A stretch of 57,118 nucleotides of DNA from positions 1 to 57,118 of the forward strand of contig NZ_JNXC01000053.1 in NCBI RefSeq assembly GCF_000716595.1. Reading direction: 5' to 3'. The stretch comes from Saccharothrix sp. NRRL B-16314. Lineage in GTDB: Bacteria > Actinomycetota > Actinomycetes > Mycobacteriales > Pseudonocardiaceae. Each line of letters starts with the position of its first letter. The first letter of the stretch is position 1. Below, piece by piece: positions 31,485 to 40,720 of this stretch. The position numbers and the translations under genes are program-made. Below the pieces are notes generated by a model. The model was not told where the DNA came from. It ran no database searches and saw only the letters and a program-made list of their open reading frames with translations.

Positions 31485-34424
31485 ATGCACTTGACCGCTC
31501 TTCCCCGTCCGCGTGATCGGCGCCCGAGCCGCAGGCTGCGCGCCGCCACCGCGACGCTCGCCCTGATCGGCGCGGCCCTCACCTCGGCAGGGCTCCCGGC
31601 CCACGCCACGGACGAATGGACACCGGTGCCGTCGTACACGTCGACCGACAACGGAGACGGCACGTACTCCGTCCCGCTGCTCGACTCGGACGTGCCGGAC
31701 GTCAGCGTGGAGCGCGTCCCCGCGGCCGAGAACGACGAGGGCCGGGACGTCTACTACATGATCAGCACGACGATGCACCTGAGCCCGGGTGCGCCGATCA
31801 TGAAGTCCTACGACCTCGTCAACTGGGAGGTCGTCAACTACGTCTTCGACCGGTTGGGCGTCGGCGACCCGTTCTCGCTGCGCAACGGCCAGAACTCCTA
31901 CGGCCAGGGCCAGTGGGCGTCGTCGCTGCGCTACCACGACGGGAAGTTCTACGTCGCCTTCAACACCAACAACCTCGGCGGCTCCTACATCTACACCACC
32001 GACGACGTCGAGGACGGCGCGTGGACCCGGCTGCCGCTGGGGCGCGCGTTCCACGACCCGTCGCTGTACTTCGACGAGCGGGACGGCGGCACGCCGTACA
32101 TCTTCTACGGGTCGGGCTCGACCAGCGCGGTCAAGCTGGACAGCGGCCTGACCCGGGTGGTGGCGGAGTACCCGAACATCCTGCGGCCGGCGGACTACCC
32201 CGGTTCACCGTTCCTCGGCGGGCTGTTCGAGGGCGCCCAGGTGCAGTACATCGACGGCCACTACTACATCGTGATCATCACCTGGCCGCCGGGCCAGGGG
32301 CGCCAGGTGGTGCTCTTCCGCTCGCCCGAGCTGCTCGGGCGCTACGCGACGGCCGACGGCAGCAACCCGTACCAGGCCCGCGGTGCGCTGAACTCGAACG
32401 GCTTCGCGCAGGGCAGCCTGGTGCCCATCGCCCGCGACGGCGGCCGGACCGACTGGTACGGCATGTTCTTCCGCGACTCGTTCCCGGTCGGCCGCATCCC
32501 GGCGCTCATCCCCGCCACGTGGCAGGACGGCTGGCCGACGTTCGGGAACAACGGCGTCGTGCCGGTGAACGGGGTGTTCGACAAGCCCATCGAGCTCAGC
32601 CCGGCGGAAGAGCTGCTGGAGCGCCAGAAGAGCGTCGTCGCATCGGACGACTTCGCCAACGACGCGCCGCACAAGGCGTACATGGACGAGAAGTGGACCA
32701 TCCCGACACCGCCCGTCGTGGACGAGTCGCTGCTCGGCGTGGAACTGGTGCGCAACCCGGGGTTCGAGTCCGGGTCGGTGTCGCCGTGGTCGGGCCAGTT
32801 CGGCGCGCAGCTCGCTCTGGACGGCACGGACCCGGCGGCGGGGTCGGCGGCCCTCAAGGTGGGCAACCGGACGGTCAACGGCTCGGGGCCGAACCAGTCC
32901 CTGGACGGTGTGTTGCAGCGCGGCGTGACGTACGCGGTGTCGGCGAAGGTCAAGTACGCGGCGGGCCCGGCGACCGTGCGGTTCAACCTCGTCGCCGACT
33001 GGGGCGCGGGGGTCCAGGTGATGGCGGCCGGCGACGTCCGGGCAGGCCAGTGGACGACGGTCTCCGGTAGGTACACGGTCCCGAGCACGGCCGCGACCGC
33101 CAAGGTGAAGTTCGCGGTCGAGACGCCGTGGGCGAACCCGCAGCCGCCGTCGTCGAGCGTCGAGTACCTGCTGGACGACGTCTCGGTCGTGGGCCAACCG
33201 GTGACCACCGAACACCCGACCGAGGAGGAGATCACGCCCAACGGCTCCCGGCTCGGCCTGGCCTGGGAGTGGAACCACGCCCCGGACAACCGCTACTGGT
33301 CGCTGACGGACCGCGAGGACTGGTTGCGGCTGACCACCGGCAAGGTCGTCACCGGGGACTACGTCTACACCAAGCTGTCGAACCGGGCCGAGCTGACGTG
33401 GTTCGAGGAGGCCCGCAACACGCTGTCGCAGCGGACGTTCGGGCCGAGGGGCTCGGCGGAGACGAAGCTCGACTTCGGCGGGATGAAGGACGGCGACGTC
33501 GCGGGCCTGGCGATGTACAACCGCGGCTTCTCCTACGTCGCGGTGAAGCGGGTGGACGGGCGCAACACCCTCGGGGTGGTCAACCGCGTGCAGCCCTTCC
33601 CGGTCACGTTCGACCAGGCGACGGCGGAGAGCTTCGTGCCCGGCACCGAGGTGCCGCTCGGCGGAGCCACCGAGGTGCACCTCAAGGGCGACGTCGAGTT
33701 CGACGCACCGACCGGGCAGGGCTGGACCACCTTCTACTACAGCCTGGACGGGTCGGCCTGGCACAAGCTGGGCAACCGCGTCGGGCCGCAGACCCTGGAC
33801 GGCAGCCTGGCGCACTTCATGGGCCACCGGTGGGGCCTCTTCAACTACGCGACCCGGCAGGCGGGCGGGCACGTCGACTTCGACCACTACCTGCTCAGCG
33901 ACACCCTGACGGCGGAGGGCAAGCAGCTCGACACCGGTGCGCTGGACGCGGCGATCGCGCGGGCACGCACCCTCGACGAGCACCACTACCCCACCGACGC
34001 GTGGGCCGCGATGCGGAAGGCGCTGGAGCAGGCCGAGCAGGCGCGGGCGTCGCGGTTCGGGACGCAGAACCAGATCGACGCGCCGGAGCGGGCGTTGAGC
34101 CTGGAGCTCGCCCGGTTGGGCGTGGCGAGGTTCCCGGTGGCGGTGGCGGTGTCCGCGCAGACCCGGTGCGCAGGCCCCAACGTGGTGCTCGCCGTGGAGC
34201 TGACCAACCACGAGCAGGTACCGGTGGACGTCTCCGTCGAAACGCCGTACGGCACGAAGTCCTTCCAGGACGTCGAGCCCGGCAAGACCCGTTCCCACCC
34301 GTTCACCACCCGTGAGCAGAACGTGCCCGCGGGGTCGGCGTCGCTCACCGCGTCCGCGACGGTGGACGGCGAGCCGCGGTCGCGGGAACTCGAAGCCCCG
34401 TACGAGGAGCACACCTGTCGGTGA
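31485..34424 (+). CDS. Secreted GH43 enzyme with inserted CBM4/9, beta-sandwich, FIVAR-like and C-terminal two-Cys domain
   Basis: A 979-aa protein from ATG 31485. A signal peptide (cleavage near AHATDEW) precedes the GH43 propeller (about 55-390), with candidate acidic residues in LLDSDVPDVSV, AFHDPSLYFD and LFEGAQVQYID. A CBM4/9 module is inserted (about 420-560: VRNPGFESGSVSPWSG), followed by the GH43-type concanavalin beta-sandwich (NGSRLGLAWEWNHAPDNRYW) and a helical FIVAR-like segment (about 805-875). The last 90 residues (TRCAGP ... EEHTCR) match the C-terminus of the next gene. Substrate probably arabinan or arabinoxylan. Forms an operon with the next gene (93-base gap). Confidence 0.88.
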   Translation: MHLTALPRPRDRRPSRRLRAATATLALIGAALTSAGLPAHATDEWTPVPSYTSTDNGDGTYSVPLLDSDVPDVSVERVPAAENDEGRDVYYMISTTMHLSPGAPIMKSYDLVNWEVVNYVFDRLGVGDPFSLRNGQNSYGQGQWASSLRYHDGKFYVAFNTNNLGGSYIYTTDDVEDGAWTRLPLGRAFHDPSLYFDERDGGTPYIFYGSGSTSAVKLDSGLTRVVAEYPNILRPADYPGSPFLGGLFEGAQVQYIDGHYYIVIITWPPGQGRQVVLFRSPELLGRYATADGSNPYQARGALNSNGFAQGSLVPIARDGGRTDWYGMFFRDSFPVGRIPALIPATWQDGWPTFGNNGVVPVNGVFDKPIELSPAEELLERQKSVVASDDFANDAPHKAYMDEKWTIPTPPVVDESLLGVELVRNPGFESGSVSPWSGQFGAQLALDGTDPAAGSAALKVGNRTVNGSGPNQSLDGVLQRGVTYAVSAKVKYAAGPATVRFNLVADWGAGVQVMAAGDVRAGQWTTVSGRYTVPSTAATAKVKFAVETPWANPQPPSSSVEYLLDDVSVVGQPVTTEHPTEEEITPNGSRLGLAWEWNHAPDNRYWSLTDREDWLRLTTGKVVTGDYVYTKLSNRAELTWFEEARNTLSQRTFGPRGSAETKLDFGGMKDGDVAGLAMYNRGFSYVAVKRVDGRNTLGVVNRVQPFPVTFDQATAESFVPGTEVPLGGATEVHLKGDVEFDAPTGQGWTTFYYSLDGSAWHKLGNRVGPQTLDGSLAHFMGHRWGLFNYATRQAGGHVDFDHYLLSDTLTAEGKQLDTGALDAAIARARTLDEHHYPTDAWAAMRKALEQAEQARASRFGTQNQIDAPERALSLELARLGVARFPVAVAVSAQTRCAGPNVVLAVELTNHEQVPVDVSVETPYGTKSFQDVEPGKTRSHPFTTREQNVPAGSASLTASATVDGEPRSRELEAPYEEHTCR

Positions 34425-34516
34425 TCCCCGGGTCGCCGTGCGCCGACCCACCCCAGTACCTCGACCCCGGCACGTCGCGGGCGAGTGAAACCCACACCCA
34501 GAACGAGGAGAACCAC

Positions 34517-36877
34517 GTGCATCGACAACGTCCGCAGCGGTCGGGACGGCGCAGAGCCGTCGTCCTCGCCGCCGTCGGCGCCCTGCTCGCCGGCGGCCTC
34601 ACCGCCGCTCCGGCGGCAACGGCCGCCGGGCCGAACCTCATCACCAACCCCGGTTTCGAGGACGGCCTGGCCGGGTGGACCGTCAACAGCGGGAACGCCA
34701 CCGACGGCGCCGCCCTGTCCCCCACCGGCGACGCCTACGCGGGCGCCGGAGCGGTGCTGGTGACGAACCGGAAGACGACCGGTTCGGGGCCGGCGCAGGA
34801 CCTGGCCGGCAAGGTGCAGGCCGGGAAGACCTACACGGTCACCGCCCGGGTGAAGTACGAGAACCCGGCCAGCCCCGCCACCAAGCAGTTCTTCGTGACC
34901 ATGCACTACGGCGGCTCGACCTACACCAACCTCGGCACCGGCACCGTGCCCCGCGGGCAGTGGGGCCTCCTCCAGGGCACGTTCACGATCCCGGCCGGCC
35001 AGGCGGTCACGACGCCGCGCGTCTTCGTCGAGACGCCGTGGACGGCGGACCCGGCGGCGGCGCCGACGACCCACCTGATGGACTTCAAGGTGGACGACGT
35101 CGCGCTGCAGGAGTTCACCCCGTCGACCACCATCGAGGTGCTGGGCAAGAACCCCGGTGAGGGCAACCCGCTGATCTCCCACAAGTTCGGCGCCGACGGC
35201 AACGCCTTCGCGCACGACGGCCGGGTGTACGTCTACATGACCAACGACACCCAGGTGTACAACCCCGGCCCGAACGGGACCTCACCGACCAACACGTACG
35301 GCGGGATCAACACGATCACCGTGATCTCGTCCGACGACCTGGTCAACTGGACCGACCACGGCGAGATCCCGGTGGCCGGGCCCACCGGTCTGGCGAAGTA
35401 CGCGTCGCAGTCCTGGGCGCCCGCGGTCGAGAGCCGCGTCGTGGACGGCAAGGAGCAGTTCTTCCTGTACTTCGCCAACAACGGCGCCGCGACCGGTGTC
35501 CTGGTGGGCGACTCGCCGCTGGGCCCCTGGCGCGACGAGCGCGGCAGCCTGCTCATCACCAGCCAGACCCCCGGCGCCTCCGACGGCCGCAACTGGCTGT
35601 TCGACCCGGGCGTGTTCATCGACGACGACGGCCAGGGCTACCTCTACTTCGGTGGCGGCGGCGACGACAACTCCGACTCCTACGAGAACACCAACCACCC
35701 GAAGTCGACGCGCGTCATCAAGCTCGGCGACGACATGATCAGCACCGAGGGCGCGGCCGAGACCATCGACGCGCCGCTGATGTTCGAGGCGGGGCACGTC
35801 TTCAAGCGGGACAACAAGTACTACTACTCCTACTCGTCCAACTTCGGCTTCGGTGGACCGATCGACCCGAACGGCCCGCCGACCGGCGCCATCGCCTACC
35901 TGGTGGCGGACAACCCGATGGGACCGTGGACCCCCGACAAGTACGCGGGCGTCATCTTCAAGAACCCCGGCAACTACTTCGGCGCCGGCGGCAACAACCA
36001 CCAGTCCGTCTTCGAGCTGAACGGTGAGCACTACTTCACCTACCACGCGCAGACGCTGAACCGCCGCATCACCGGCGGCGCGACGCAGGGCTTCCGCAGC
36101 CCGCACATCGCGAAGCTCGAGTTCAACGCCGACGGCACCGTGAAGGAGGTCATCGGCACGTTCGACGGCGTCGAGCAGATCCGCAACCTCGACCCGTACC
36201 GGGTGATCGAGGCGGAGACCATCGCCTGGCAGCAGGGTCTGGCCACGAAGCGGCTCAACGCGCCGAACGACGTGCCGCAGCTGGCCCTGCACGACGTCGA
36301 CAACGGTGACTGGACGTCGCTCTCGTCGGCGGACTTCGGGACCGGTGCCACCGGTGTGTCGGCCCGCGTCAAGCCGCTCGTGGCGGGCGCGAGCATCCAG
36401 GTGCGCCTGGACGACCGCGCGGGCGCCGTCGTCGCCACCATCCCGGTCGACGGACCGATCGGGGAGTGGACCGAGGTCGGGACCTCGCTCGACGGCGTTT
36501 CGGGTGCGCACGACGTGTACTTCACCTTCGTCGGGCCGGACGGCCGGGACCTGGTGGAGGTCGACAGCTGGCAGTTCGCCAAGCCGTCGCTGAAGGTCGA
36601 GGGCGCCGCGGACACCCGGTGCGCCGGCCCGCACGTCCAGCTGACCGTGCAGGTGACCAACAACGAGTCGGTTCCGGTCGACATCACGGTCGCGACGCAG
36701 TACGGCACGATGGCGTTCGACGACGTCGAGCCGGGCAAGACCCGCTTCCACCCGTTCCTGACGCGGCAGCCGGACGTGGCCGCGGGGACGGCGGCGGTGA
36801 CGGCGAGTGCGACGGTCGACGGGAACGAGGTGTCGGTCGACCTGGCGGTGCCGTACGGCGCACGCGACTGTCGCTGA
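34517..36877 (+). CDS. Secreted GH43 arabinofuranosidase/xylosidase with CBM4/9, CBM6 and C-terminal two-Cys domain
   Basis: A 786-aa protein. GTG 34517 is chosen because GAGGAG (34505-34510) precedes it and a signal peptide follows at once (VLAAVGALLAGGLTAAPAA). CBM4/9 (about 35-195: ITNPGFEDGLAGWTVNSG) is followed by GH43 (about 205-560: HKFGADGNAFAHDGRVYVYM, WLFDPGVFIDDDGQGYL and LMFEAGHVFKRDNKYYYSYS carry the likely catalytic D, D and E). CBM6 (about 563-690: YRVIEAETIAWQQG, DNGDWTSLSSADFG) comes next, and the C-terminal two-Cys module (TRCAGPHVQL ... ARDCR) closes the protein. Layout resembles arabinoxylan arabinofuranohydrolases. Followed by a strong terminator. Confidence 0.9.
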   Translation: MHRQRPQRSGRRRAVVLAAVGALLAGGLTAAPAATAAGPNLITNPGFEDGLAGWTVNSGNATDGAALSPTGDAYAGAGAVLVTNRKTTGSGPAQDLAGKVQAGKTYTVTARVKYENPASPATKQFFVTMHYGGSTYTNLGTGTVPRGQWGLLQGTFTIPAGQAVTTPRVFVETPWTADPAAAPTTHLMDFKVDDVALQEFTPSTTIEVLGKNPGEGNPLISHKFGADGNAFAHDGRVYVYMTNDTQVYNPGPNGTSPTNTYGGINTITVISSDDLVNWTDHGEIPVAGPTGLAKYASQSWAPAVESRVVDGKEQFFLYFANNGAATGVLVGDSPLGPWRDERGSLLITSQTPGASDGRNWLFDPGVFIDDDGQGYLYFGGGGDDNSDSYENTNHPKSTRVIKLGDDMISTEGAAETIDAPLMFEAGHVFKRDNKYYYSYSSNFGFGGPIDPNGPPTGAIAYLVADNPMGPWTPDKYAGVIFKNPGNYFGAGGNNHQSVFELNGEHYFTYHAQTLNRRITGGATQGFRSPHIAKLEFNADGTVKEVIGTFDGVEQIRNLDPYRVIEAETIAWQQGLATKRLNAPNDVPQLALHDVDNGDWTSLSSADFGTGATGVSARVKPLVAGASIQVRLDDRAGAVVATIPVDGPIGEWTEVGTSLDGVSGAHDVYFTFVGPDGRDLVEVDSWQFAKPSLKVEGAADTRCAGPHVQLTVQVTNNESVPVDITVATQYGTMAFDDVEPGKTRFHPFLTRQPDVAAGTAAVTASATVDGNEVSVDLAVPYGARDCR

Positions 36878-36913
36878 CCGCTGTGCAGTCGGCCGCGTTG
36901 TAGCCGACCACGA

Positions 36914-36947
36914 GACGAGGCGGCCCGGACTCCCGGGCCGCCTCGTC
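36914..36947. terminator. Bidirectional terminator between the GH43 operon and the esterase gene
   Basis: Perfect 15-bp arms (36914-36928 and 36933-36947) enclose a 4-base loop. It sits between the convergent ends of the GH43 gene (36877) and the CE1-CBM2 gene (36957) and probably stops transcription in both directions. Confidence 0.85.
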
Positions 36948-36956
36948 GCGTGTCGG

Positions 36957-38309
36957 TCAGGCGGTGGTGCAGGCGGTGCCGTTGAGGGTGTAGGAGACGG
37001 GCTTGGCGGTGTTGCCGTTGTGGTTGGCCTGGAAGCCGATGCCGATCGAGCCGTTCGCCGGGATGGCGGCGTTGTAGGCGACGTTGCGGGCGGTCACCTC
37101 GCCGGAGGTGGGCGAGTAGGTGGCGCTCCAGCCGGACGTGATGGTCTGGCCGCTCGGGAGGGTGAAGACCAGCGACCAGCCGTTGATCGCGGTGGTGCCG
37201 GTGTTGGTGATGGTGATGTTCTCGACCAGGCCCGTGTTCCAGGCGGTCACGGTGCTGGTGACGCGGCACGAGCCCGAGCCGCCGGGCGTGGTGGTGGTCG
37301 TCGTCGTGCTGGTCGTGGTGCTCGTGGTGGTGCTGGTCGTCGTGCTGGTGGTGGTGCTGGTCGTGGTGGTCGTGGTCGGGTCGACGGGGCGGTCCAGGCC
37401 GAAGAACGAGATGGCCTGCGCGGCCATGCCGCCGCTGGGCAGGCTGTGCCCGGCGCCCTGGATGCTGTAGGCCTCGACCTTGTCGGCGTAGCGGCGGCGG
37501 TTCCAGTTCGTCTGGGGCGTGTCGCTGGACGTCGGGGTCTGGCTCAACCCGAACACGTCGGTCCACTGCTCGATCGACTCCTGGAGCAGCGCGTACGGCA
37601 CGAGGGTGTCGTTGGTGCCGTGCCACAGCTGGACGCGCGGCCGGGCGCCGGTGTAGCCGGGGTACGCCTGCCGGACCGCGTCACCCCACTGCTGCGGCGT
37701 CCGGTTGGCGCCCCCGTTGCCGGTGCACCGCGAACTGCCGGGCGGGTAGTCGGCGGCGTTCGCGAAGCAGTTGAACGGCACGCCCATGAACGCCGCGCCC
37801 GCCTTGAACACGTCCGGGTACAGGGCGAGCATGTGGTTGGTCATCATGCCGCCCGACGAGGAACCGGTGGCGTACACCCGGTTCGGGTCGCCGCCGTAGC
37901 GCTGCTGCACGTAGGTCACCATCGACACGATCGACACCGGGTCGCTGCCGCCGCCGCGGCGCTTGGCCGCGTCGGACCAGGTGTCGAAGCACTTGCCGAA
38001 ACCGGCTTCCTGCTGGGCGCTCGGGTAGATGACGACGAACCCGTGGCGGTCGGCTTGCGCGGCGAACTCGCTGCCGGAGTAGAAGCCGGGGCCCGAGCCG
38101 CCGCAGCCGTGCATGGCCACGACGATGCCGGGGTTGGCCGGGCGGGAATCCGGCACGTAGACGTGCATCCGCATCCCGCCGGGGTTGCTGCCGAAGCTGG
38201 TGACCTCGGTGAGCGAGGCCGCGGACGCGGGGCTGGGTGAGGTGACGGCGAGACCCGCCACGGCCAGTGCGGCCACGGCGGCGAGTAACAGGCTCGATTT
38301 GACCTTCAT
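36957..38309 (-). CDS. Secreted CE1-type (PHB depolymerase/feruloyl or acetylxylan esterase) with CBM2
   Basis: A 450-aa protein from ATG 38309 (AAGGAG upstream). A signal peptide ends near SPASAASL. The alpha/beta-hydrolase domain (about 30-310) shows oxyanion MHGCGGSG, nucleophile YATGSSSGGMMTN, Asp in WHGTNDTLVPYA and His in QGAGHSLPSGG. A 30-residue Thr/Ser linker leads to a CBM2 cellulose/xylan-binding domain with flanking Cys (GSCRVTSTVTAWNTG ... NGTACTTA). It would remove ester side groups from plant xylan. Divergent from the PaaX-like gene. Confidence 0.9.
   Translation of the reverse strand: MKVKSSLLLAAVAALAVAGLAVTSPSPASAASLTEVTSFGSNPGGMRMHVYVPDSRPANPGIVVAMHGCGGSGPGFYSGSEFAAQADRHGFVVIYPSAQQEAGFGKCFDTWSDAAKRRGGGSDPVSIVSMVTYVQQRYGGDPNRVYATGSSSGGMMTNHMLALYPDVFKAGAAFMGVPFNCFANAADYPPGSSRCTGNGGANRTPQQWGDAVRQAYPGYTGARPRVQLWHGTNDTLVPYALLQESIEQWTDVFGLSQTPTSSDTPQTNWNRRRYADKVEAYSIQGAGHSLPSGGMAAQAISFFGLDRPVDPTTTTTTSTTTSTTTSTTTSTTTSTTTTTTTPGGSGSCRVTSTVTAWNTGLVENITITNTGTTAINGWSLVFTLPSGQTITSGWSATYSPTSGEVTARNVAYNAAIPANGSIGIGFQANHNGNTAKPVSYTLNGTACTTA
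37285..37380 (-). repeat. Thr/Ser linker repeat in the CE1-CBM2 gene
   Basis: A low-complexity 12-base repeat coding STTT about five times, flanked by runs of Thr. It is a typical flexible linker between catalytic domain and CBM2 and may vary in length between strains. Confidence 0.8.
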
Positions 38310-38522
38310 GCGCTCGACTCCTTTGTTTCGCGCACGACCGGATGAGGAGGTGGCCGCGGGCATGGGCGACTCGCGGTGCGGCGGAGCGGAGGTCCACGTG
38401 TGACACTTACAGTGCCTGCCGGCCACAGAACTGTCAATCAACCGTCTCGACCGGCCGGACTGCTCCACCCGCGGCCGGTTACAGTCGGCGGCAACTGCCC
38501 CTGAGCCACCGCCGGAGCTGCT
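38310..38522. promoter_or_regulatory. Divergent control region CE1 esterase / PaaX-like regulator
   Basis: On the minus strand TTGACA (38437-38432) is followed after 17 bp by CACTGT (38414-38409), a plausible promoter for the esterase with a 100-base leader. CACT-TAC-AGTG (38404-38414) is a small inverted repeat across the -10 and could be an operator. No other gene fits in the 213 bases. Confidence 0.4.
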
Positions 38523-39494
38523 GTGACCAGCCCGTACGACATCGCGGAGATCTTCCCGGACGACGCGGCCCGGCTTCCGCGCCGGCAGTCCGGCAACTCG
38601 CCCCAAAGCCTCACCGTGACCCTGCTGGCCGACTACACCCTGCGCGGCCGGGCGTGGCTGCCGTCGGCGGCGATCGTGGCCCTGCTCGCCGAGGCGGGCG
38701 TCAGCCAAGCCGGTGCCCGCACCACGATCAGCAGGCTCGCCCGCCGCGGCGTCCTCGAAGGCAGCAGGCAGGGGCGCAACAGCGCCTACCGGCTCACCAC
38801 GGCCGCCTGCCTCAACCTGGCCGCCGGAGGCCGGTTCATCGCCTCCGCCGCCGCCGACGAGGAGCCCTGGGACCAGCGGTGGACGCTGATCGCCTTCTCA
38901 CTGCCGCAGGACGAGGTCGCCCGGCGGCGGGAACTCCGCAGCATGTTGCGCTGGTTCGGTTGCGCGCCCCTCTACGACGGCCTGTGGATCTCCCCCCACG
39001 ACATCACCCACAAGGCGAGGGCACAGCTGACCGGCCTCGCCTTCGGCACCATGACCGTCTTCCGCGCCCGCCACGTCGACCTCGGCGCCACCACCGGCCG
39101 CAACCCGCTCGACGCCTGGGACACGACCGCCATCGCCGGCCACTACGAGGCGTTCATCCGGCGCTGGAGCCCCTTGCTGCCCGGCATCCGCAGCGCCCGG
39201 ATCACCGGTGTCGAAGCGGTCCGCGCCCGCACCGAGGTGATGGACACCTACCGCCGCCTGCCCATCCTCGACCCGGGCCTGCCGCTCCGGTTGCTCCCGC
39301 CGGGATGGCCGCGGGCACGGGCCCGAGACCTGTTCACCGCCGTCTACGACGGTCTCGCCGGTCCGGCCCAGGACCACGTGCGGACCGTCGCGCGCCGGTT
39401 CACCGCCGACCCGCTCACCGACGTCCAGGCCCACGCCGTCTCCGACCTGCTCAGCGGTCTCCTCGGCTCCTGCGAGGCCACCGCCGAGCCGTGA
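38523..39494 (+). CDS. PaaX-family transcriptional regulator
   Basis: A 323-aa protein from GTG 38523. The N-terminal winged helix matches PaaX: LLADYTLRGRAWLPSAAIVA, then GVSQAGARTTISRLARRGVL and GRNSAYRLT. The central PaaX fold follows (WDQRWTLIAFSLPQ, LRSMLRWFGCAPLYDGLWIS), and the C-terminal helical part is complete. PaaX of E. coli senses phenylacetyl-CoA, but no phenylacetate genes are here. The divergent CE1 esterase suggests an aromatic (ferulate-type) or xylan-linked signal, which is inference. Confidence 0.85.
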   Translation: MTSPYDIAEIFPDDAARLPRRQSGNSPQSLTVTLLADYTLRGRAWLPSAAIVALLAEAGVSQAGARTTISRLARRGVLEGSRQGRNSAYRLTTAACLNLAAGGRFIASAAADEEPWDQRWTLIAFSLPQDEVARRRELRSMLRWFGCAPLYDGLWISPHDITHKARAQLTGLAFGTMTVFRARHVDLGATTGRNPLDAWDTTAIAGHYEAFIRRWSPLLPGIRSARITGVEAVRARTEVMDTYRRLPILDPGLPLRLLPPGWPRARARDLFTAVYDGLAGPAQDHVRTVARRFTADPLTDVQAHAVSDLLSGLLGSCEATAEP

Positions 39495-39518
39495 CGGCGT
39501 CCACGACGTGGTGAAAAG

Positions 39519-39563
39519 CCGGACCCCCGCCGACCCGTGCGCAACGGGTCGGCGGGGGTCCGG
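39519..39563. terminator. Very strong bidirectional terminator between PaaX-like and esterase genes
   Basis: Perfect 20-bp arms (39519-39538 and 39544-39563) with a 5-base loop, placed between the convergent stops at 39494 and 39573. AAAA precedes it on the plus strand, giving a U-tract for minus-strand transcripts. Confidence 0.9.
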
Positions 39564-39572
39564 TCCTCCCGG

Positions 39573-40697
39573 TCAGGCCGGGGTGCGCAACGTCCACTGC
39601 TGGTTGGCCTGCCCGGTGCAGGACCACAGGACGAGCTTGGTGCCGTTGCCGGTGCCCAGGTTGTACGGGTCGAGGCACAGACCGGACAGCACGTTGGTGA
39701 TGGTGCCGTTGGCGTTGACGTTCCACTGCTGGTTGGTGTCGCCGTGGCAGTCCCAGATCACCACCTGGGTGCCGTTGGCCGTGCCCCGGCCGTAGGCGTC
39801 GAGGCACTTGCTGCCGTAGACGACCAGCTGTTTGGACGAGTTGTGCGTCCACGTCTGGTTCGACTGGCCGTGGCAGTCCCACAGCTGCAACTGCGTGCCG
39901 TTGGTCGTCGTCGCGCCCGGCACGTCGAGGCAACGCCCCGAGGGCACGCCGACGACCTGCCTGCCCTGCGAGGCGACCGGGTCGCCGATGCTGCCGGGCA
40001 CCGAGCGCAGTGCGGCGTACCAGGTCGCGGCCATCTTGTCGTAGCCGGTCGCGGTCGGGTGCACGCCGTCGATCAGGTCGGACGTGGTCAACGCGGCGTG
40101 CATGTCCACCATGCGCACCCGCTTGCCCGCGTTCACCTTGGCCTGCACCATGCCGGGGATGGTGGCGTTGAAGTTGCGGGCCGCGGTGTTCTGCCCGGAG
40201 TTGGCCAGCGGGATGATCGTCGCGACGAACACGTCGGCGTTCGGCACGGTCGCGGTGATGCGGTCGACCAGCGCCGACAGGCGGGCCGGCGCGTTGGCCA
40301 CGTTGTAGTTCTGCAGGATGTCGTTGGTGCCGATGTGCAGCAGCACCGTGCGCGGCGTCGTGTTCCGCAGCCAGGTCGCGACGTTCGCGTCGATCTGGTC
40401 GATCCGCCACCCCGGATGACCCTGGTGGTCGTGGTCACCGAGCGAACCGGGACCGTTGAACTGCGAGCCGACGAAGTCCACCCGGTAGTTGCCCGCCCCG
40501 AACCGCTGCCACAACCCGATCCGGTAACCACCCGGCACCTGCGTCCCCTCGGTGATCGAATCACCCAGCGGCATCACCCGCACCCCACCGTTGGACTCCG
40601 CGACGGCCGGACCGGCAGGCAACAGCGCCGGCGTGACCAACCCGGCGGTGATCAGGGCCGCGGCGCAGGCGGCGAGTCGTCGTAAGCGTTGTCGCAT
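39573..40697 (-). CDS. Secreted SGNH/GDSL esterase (CE3-like) with RICIN domain
   Basis: A 374-aa protein from ATG 40697 with AGGAGAACTC before it. A signal peptide ends near GPAVAES. SGNH blocks: I VMPLGDSITEG, III LLHIGTNDILQ, V LIDGVHPTATGYDKM, with the catalytic Ser, Asp and His all present. From about residue 243 a RICIN/CBM13 trefoil (SGRCLDVPGA, SKCLDAYGRG, SGLCLDPYNLG; QxW repeats) binds sugar. Probably deacetylates xylan. It lies 23 bases after the GH27 stop and is the last gene of the ABC-importer operon. Confidence 0.9.
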   Translation of the reverse strand: MRQRLRRLAACAAALITAGLVTPALLPAGPAVAESNGGVRVMPLGDSITEGTQVPGGYRIGLWQRFGAGNYRVDFVGSQFNGPGSLGDHDHQGHPGWRIDQIDANVATWLRNTTPRTVLLHIGTNDILQNYNVANAPARLSALVDRITATVPNADVFVATIIPLANSGQNTAARNFNATIPGMVQAKVNAGKRVRMVDMHAALTTSDLIDGVHPTATGYDKMAATWYAALRSVPGSIGDPVASQGRQVVGVPSGRCLDVPGATTTNGTQLQLWDCHGQSNQTWTHNSSKQLVVYGSKCLDAYGRGTANGTQVVIWDCHGDTNQQWNVNANGTITNVLSGLCLDPYNLGTGNGTKLVLWSCTGQANQQWTLRTPA

Positions 40698-40720
40698 GAG
40701 TTCTCCTGGGGTCGAGTCGG

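Noticed and set aside
37285..37380. CRISPR-like short repeats
   Set aside because: The repeats are contiguous 12-base units inside a coding frame and encode a Thr/Ser linker; there are no spacers.
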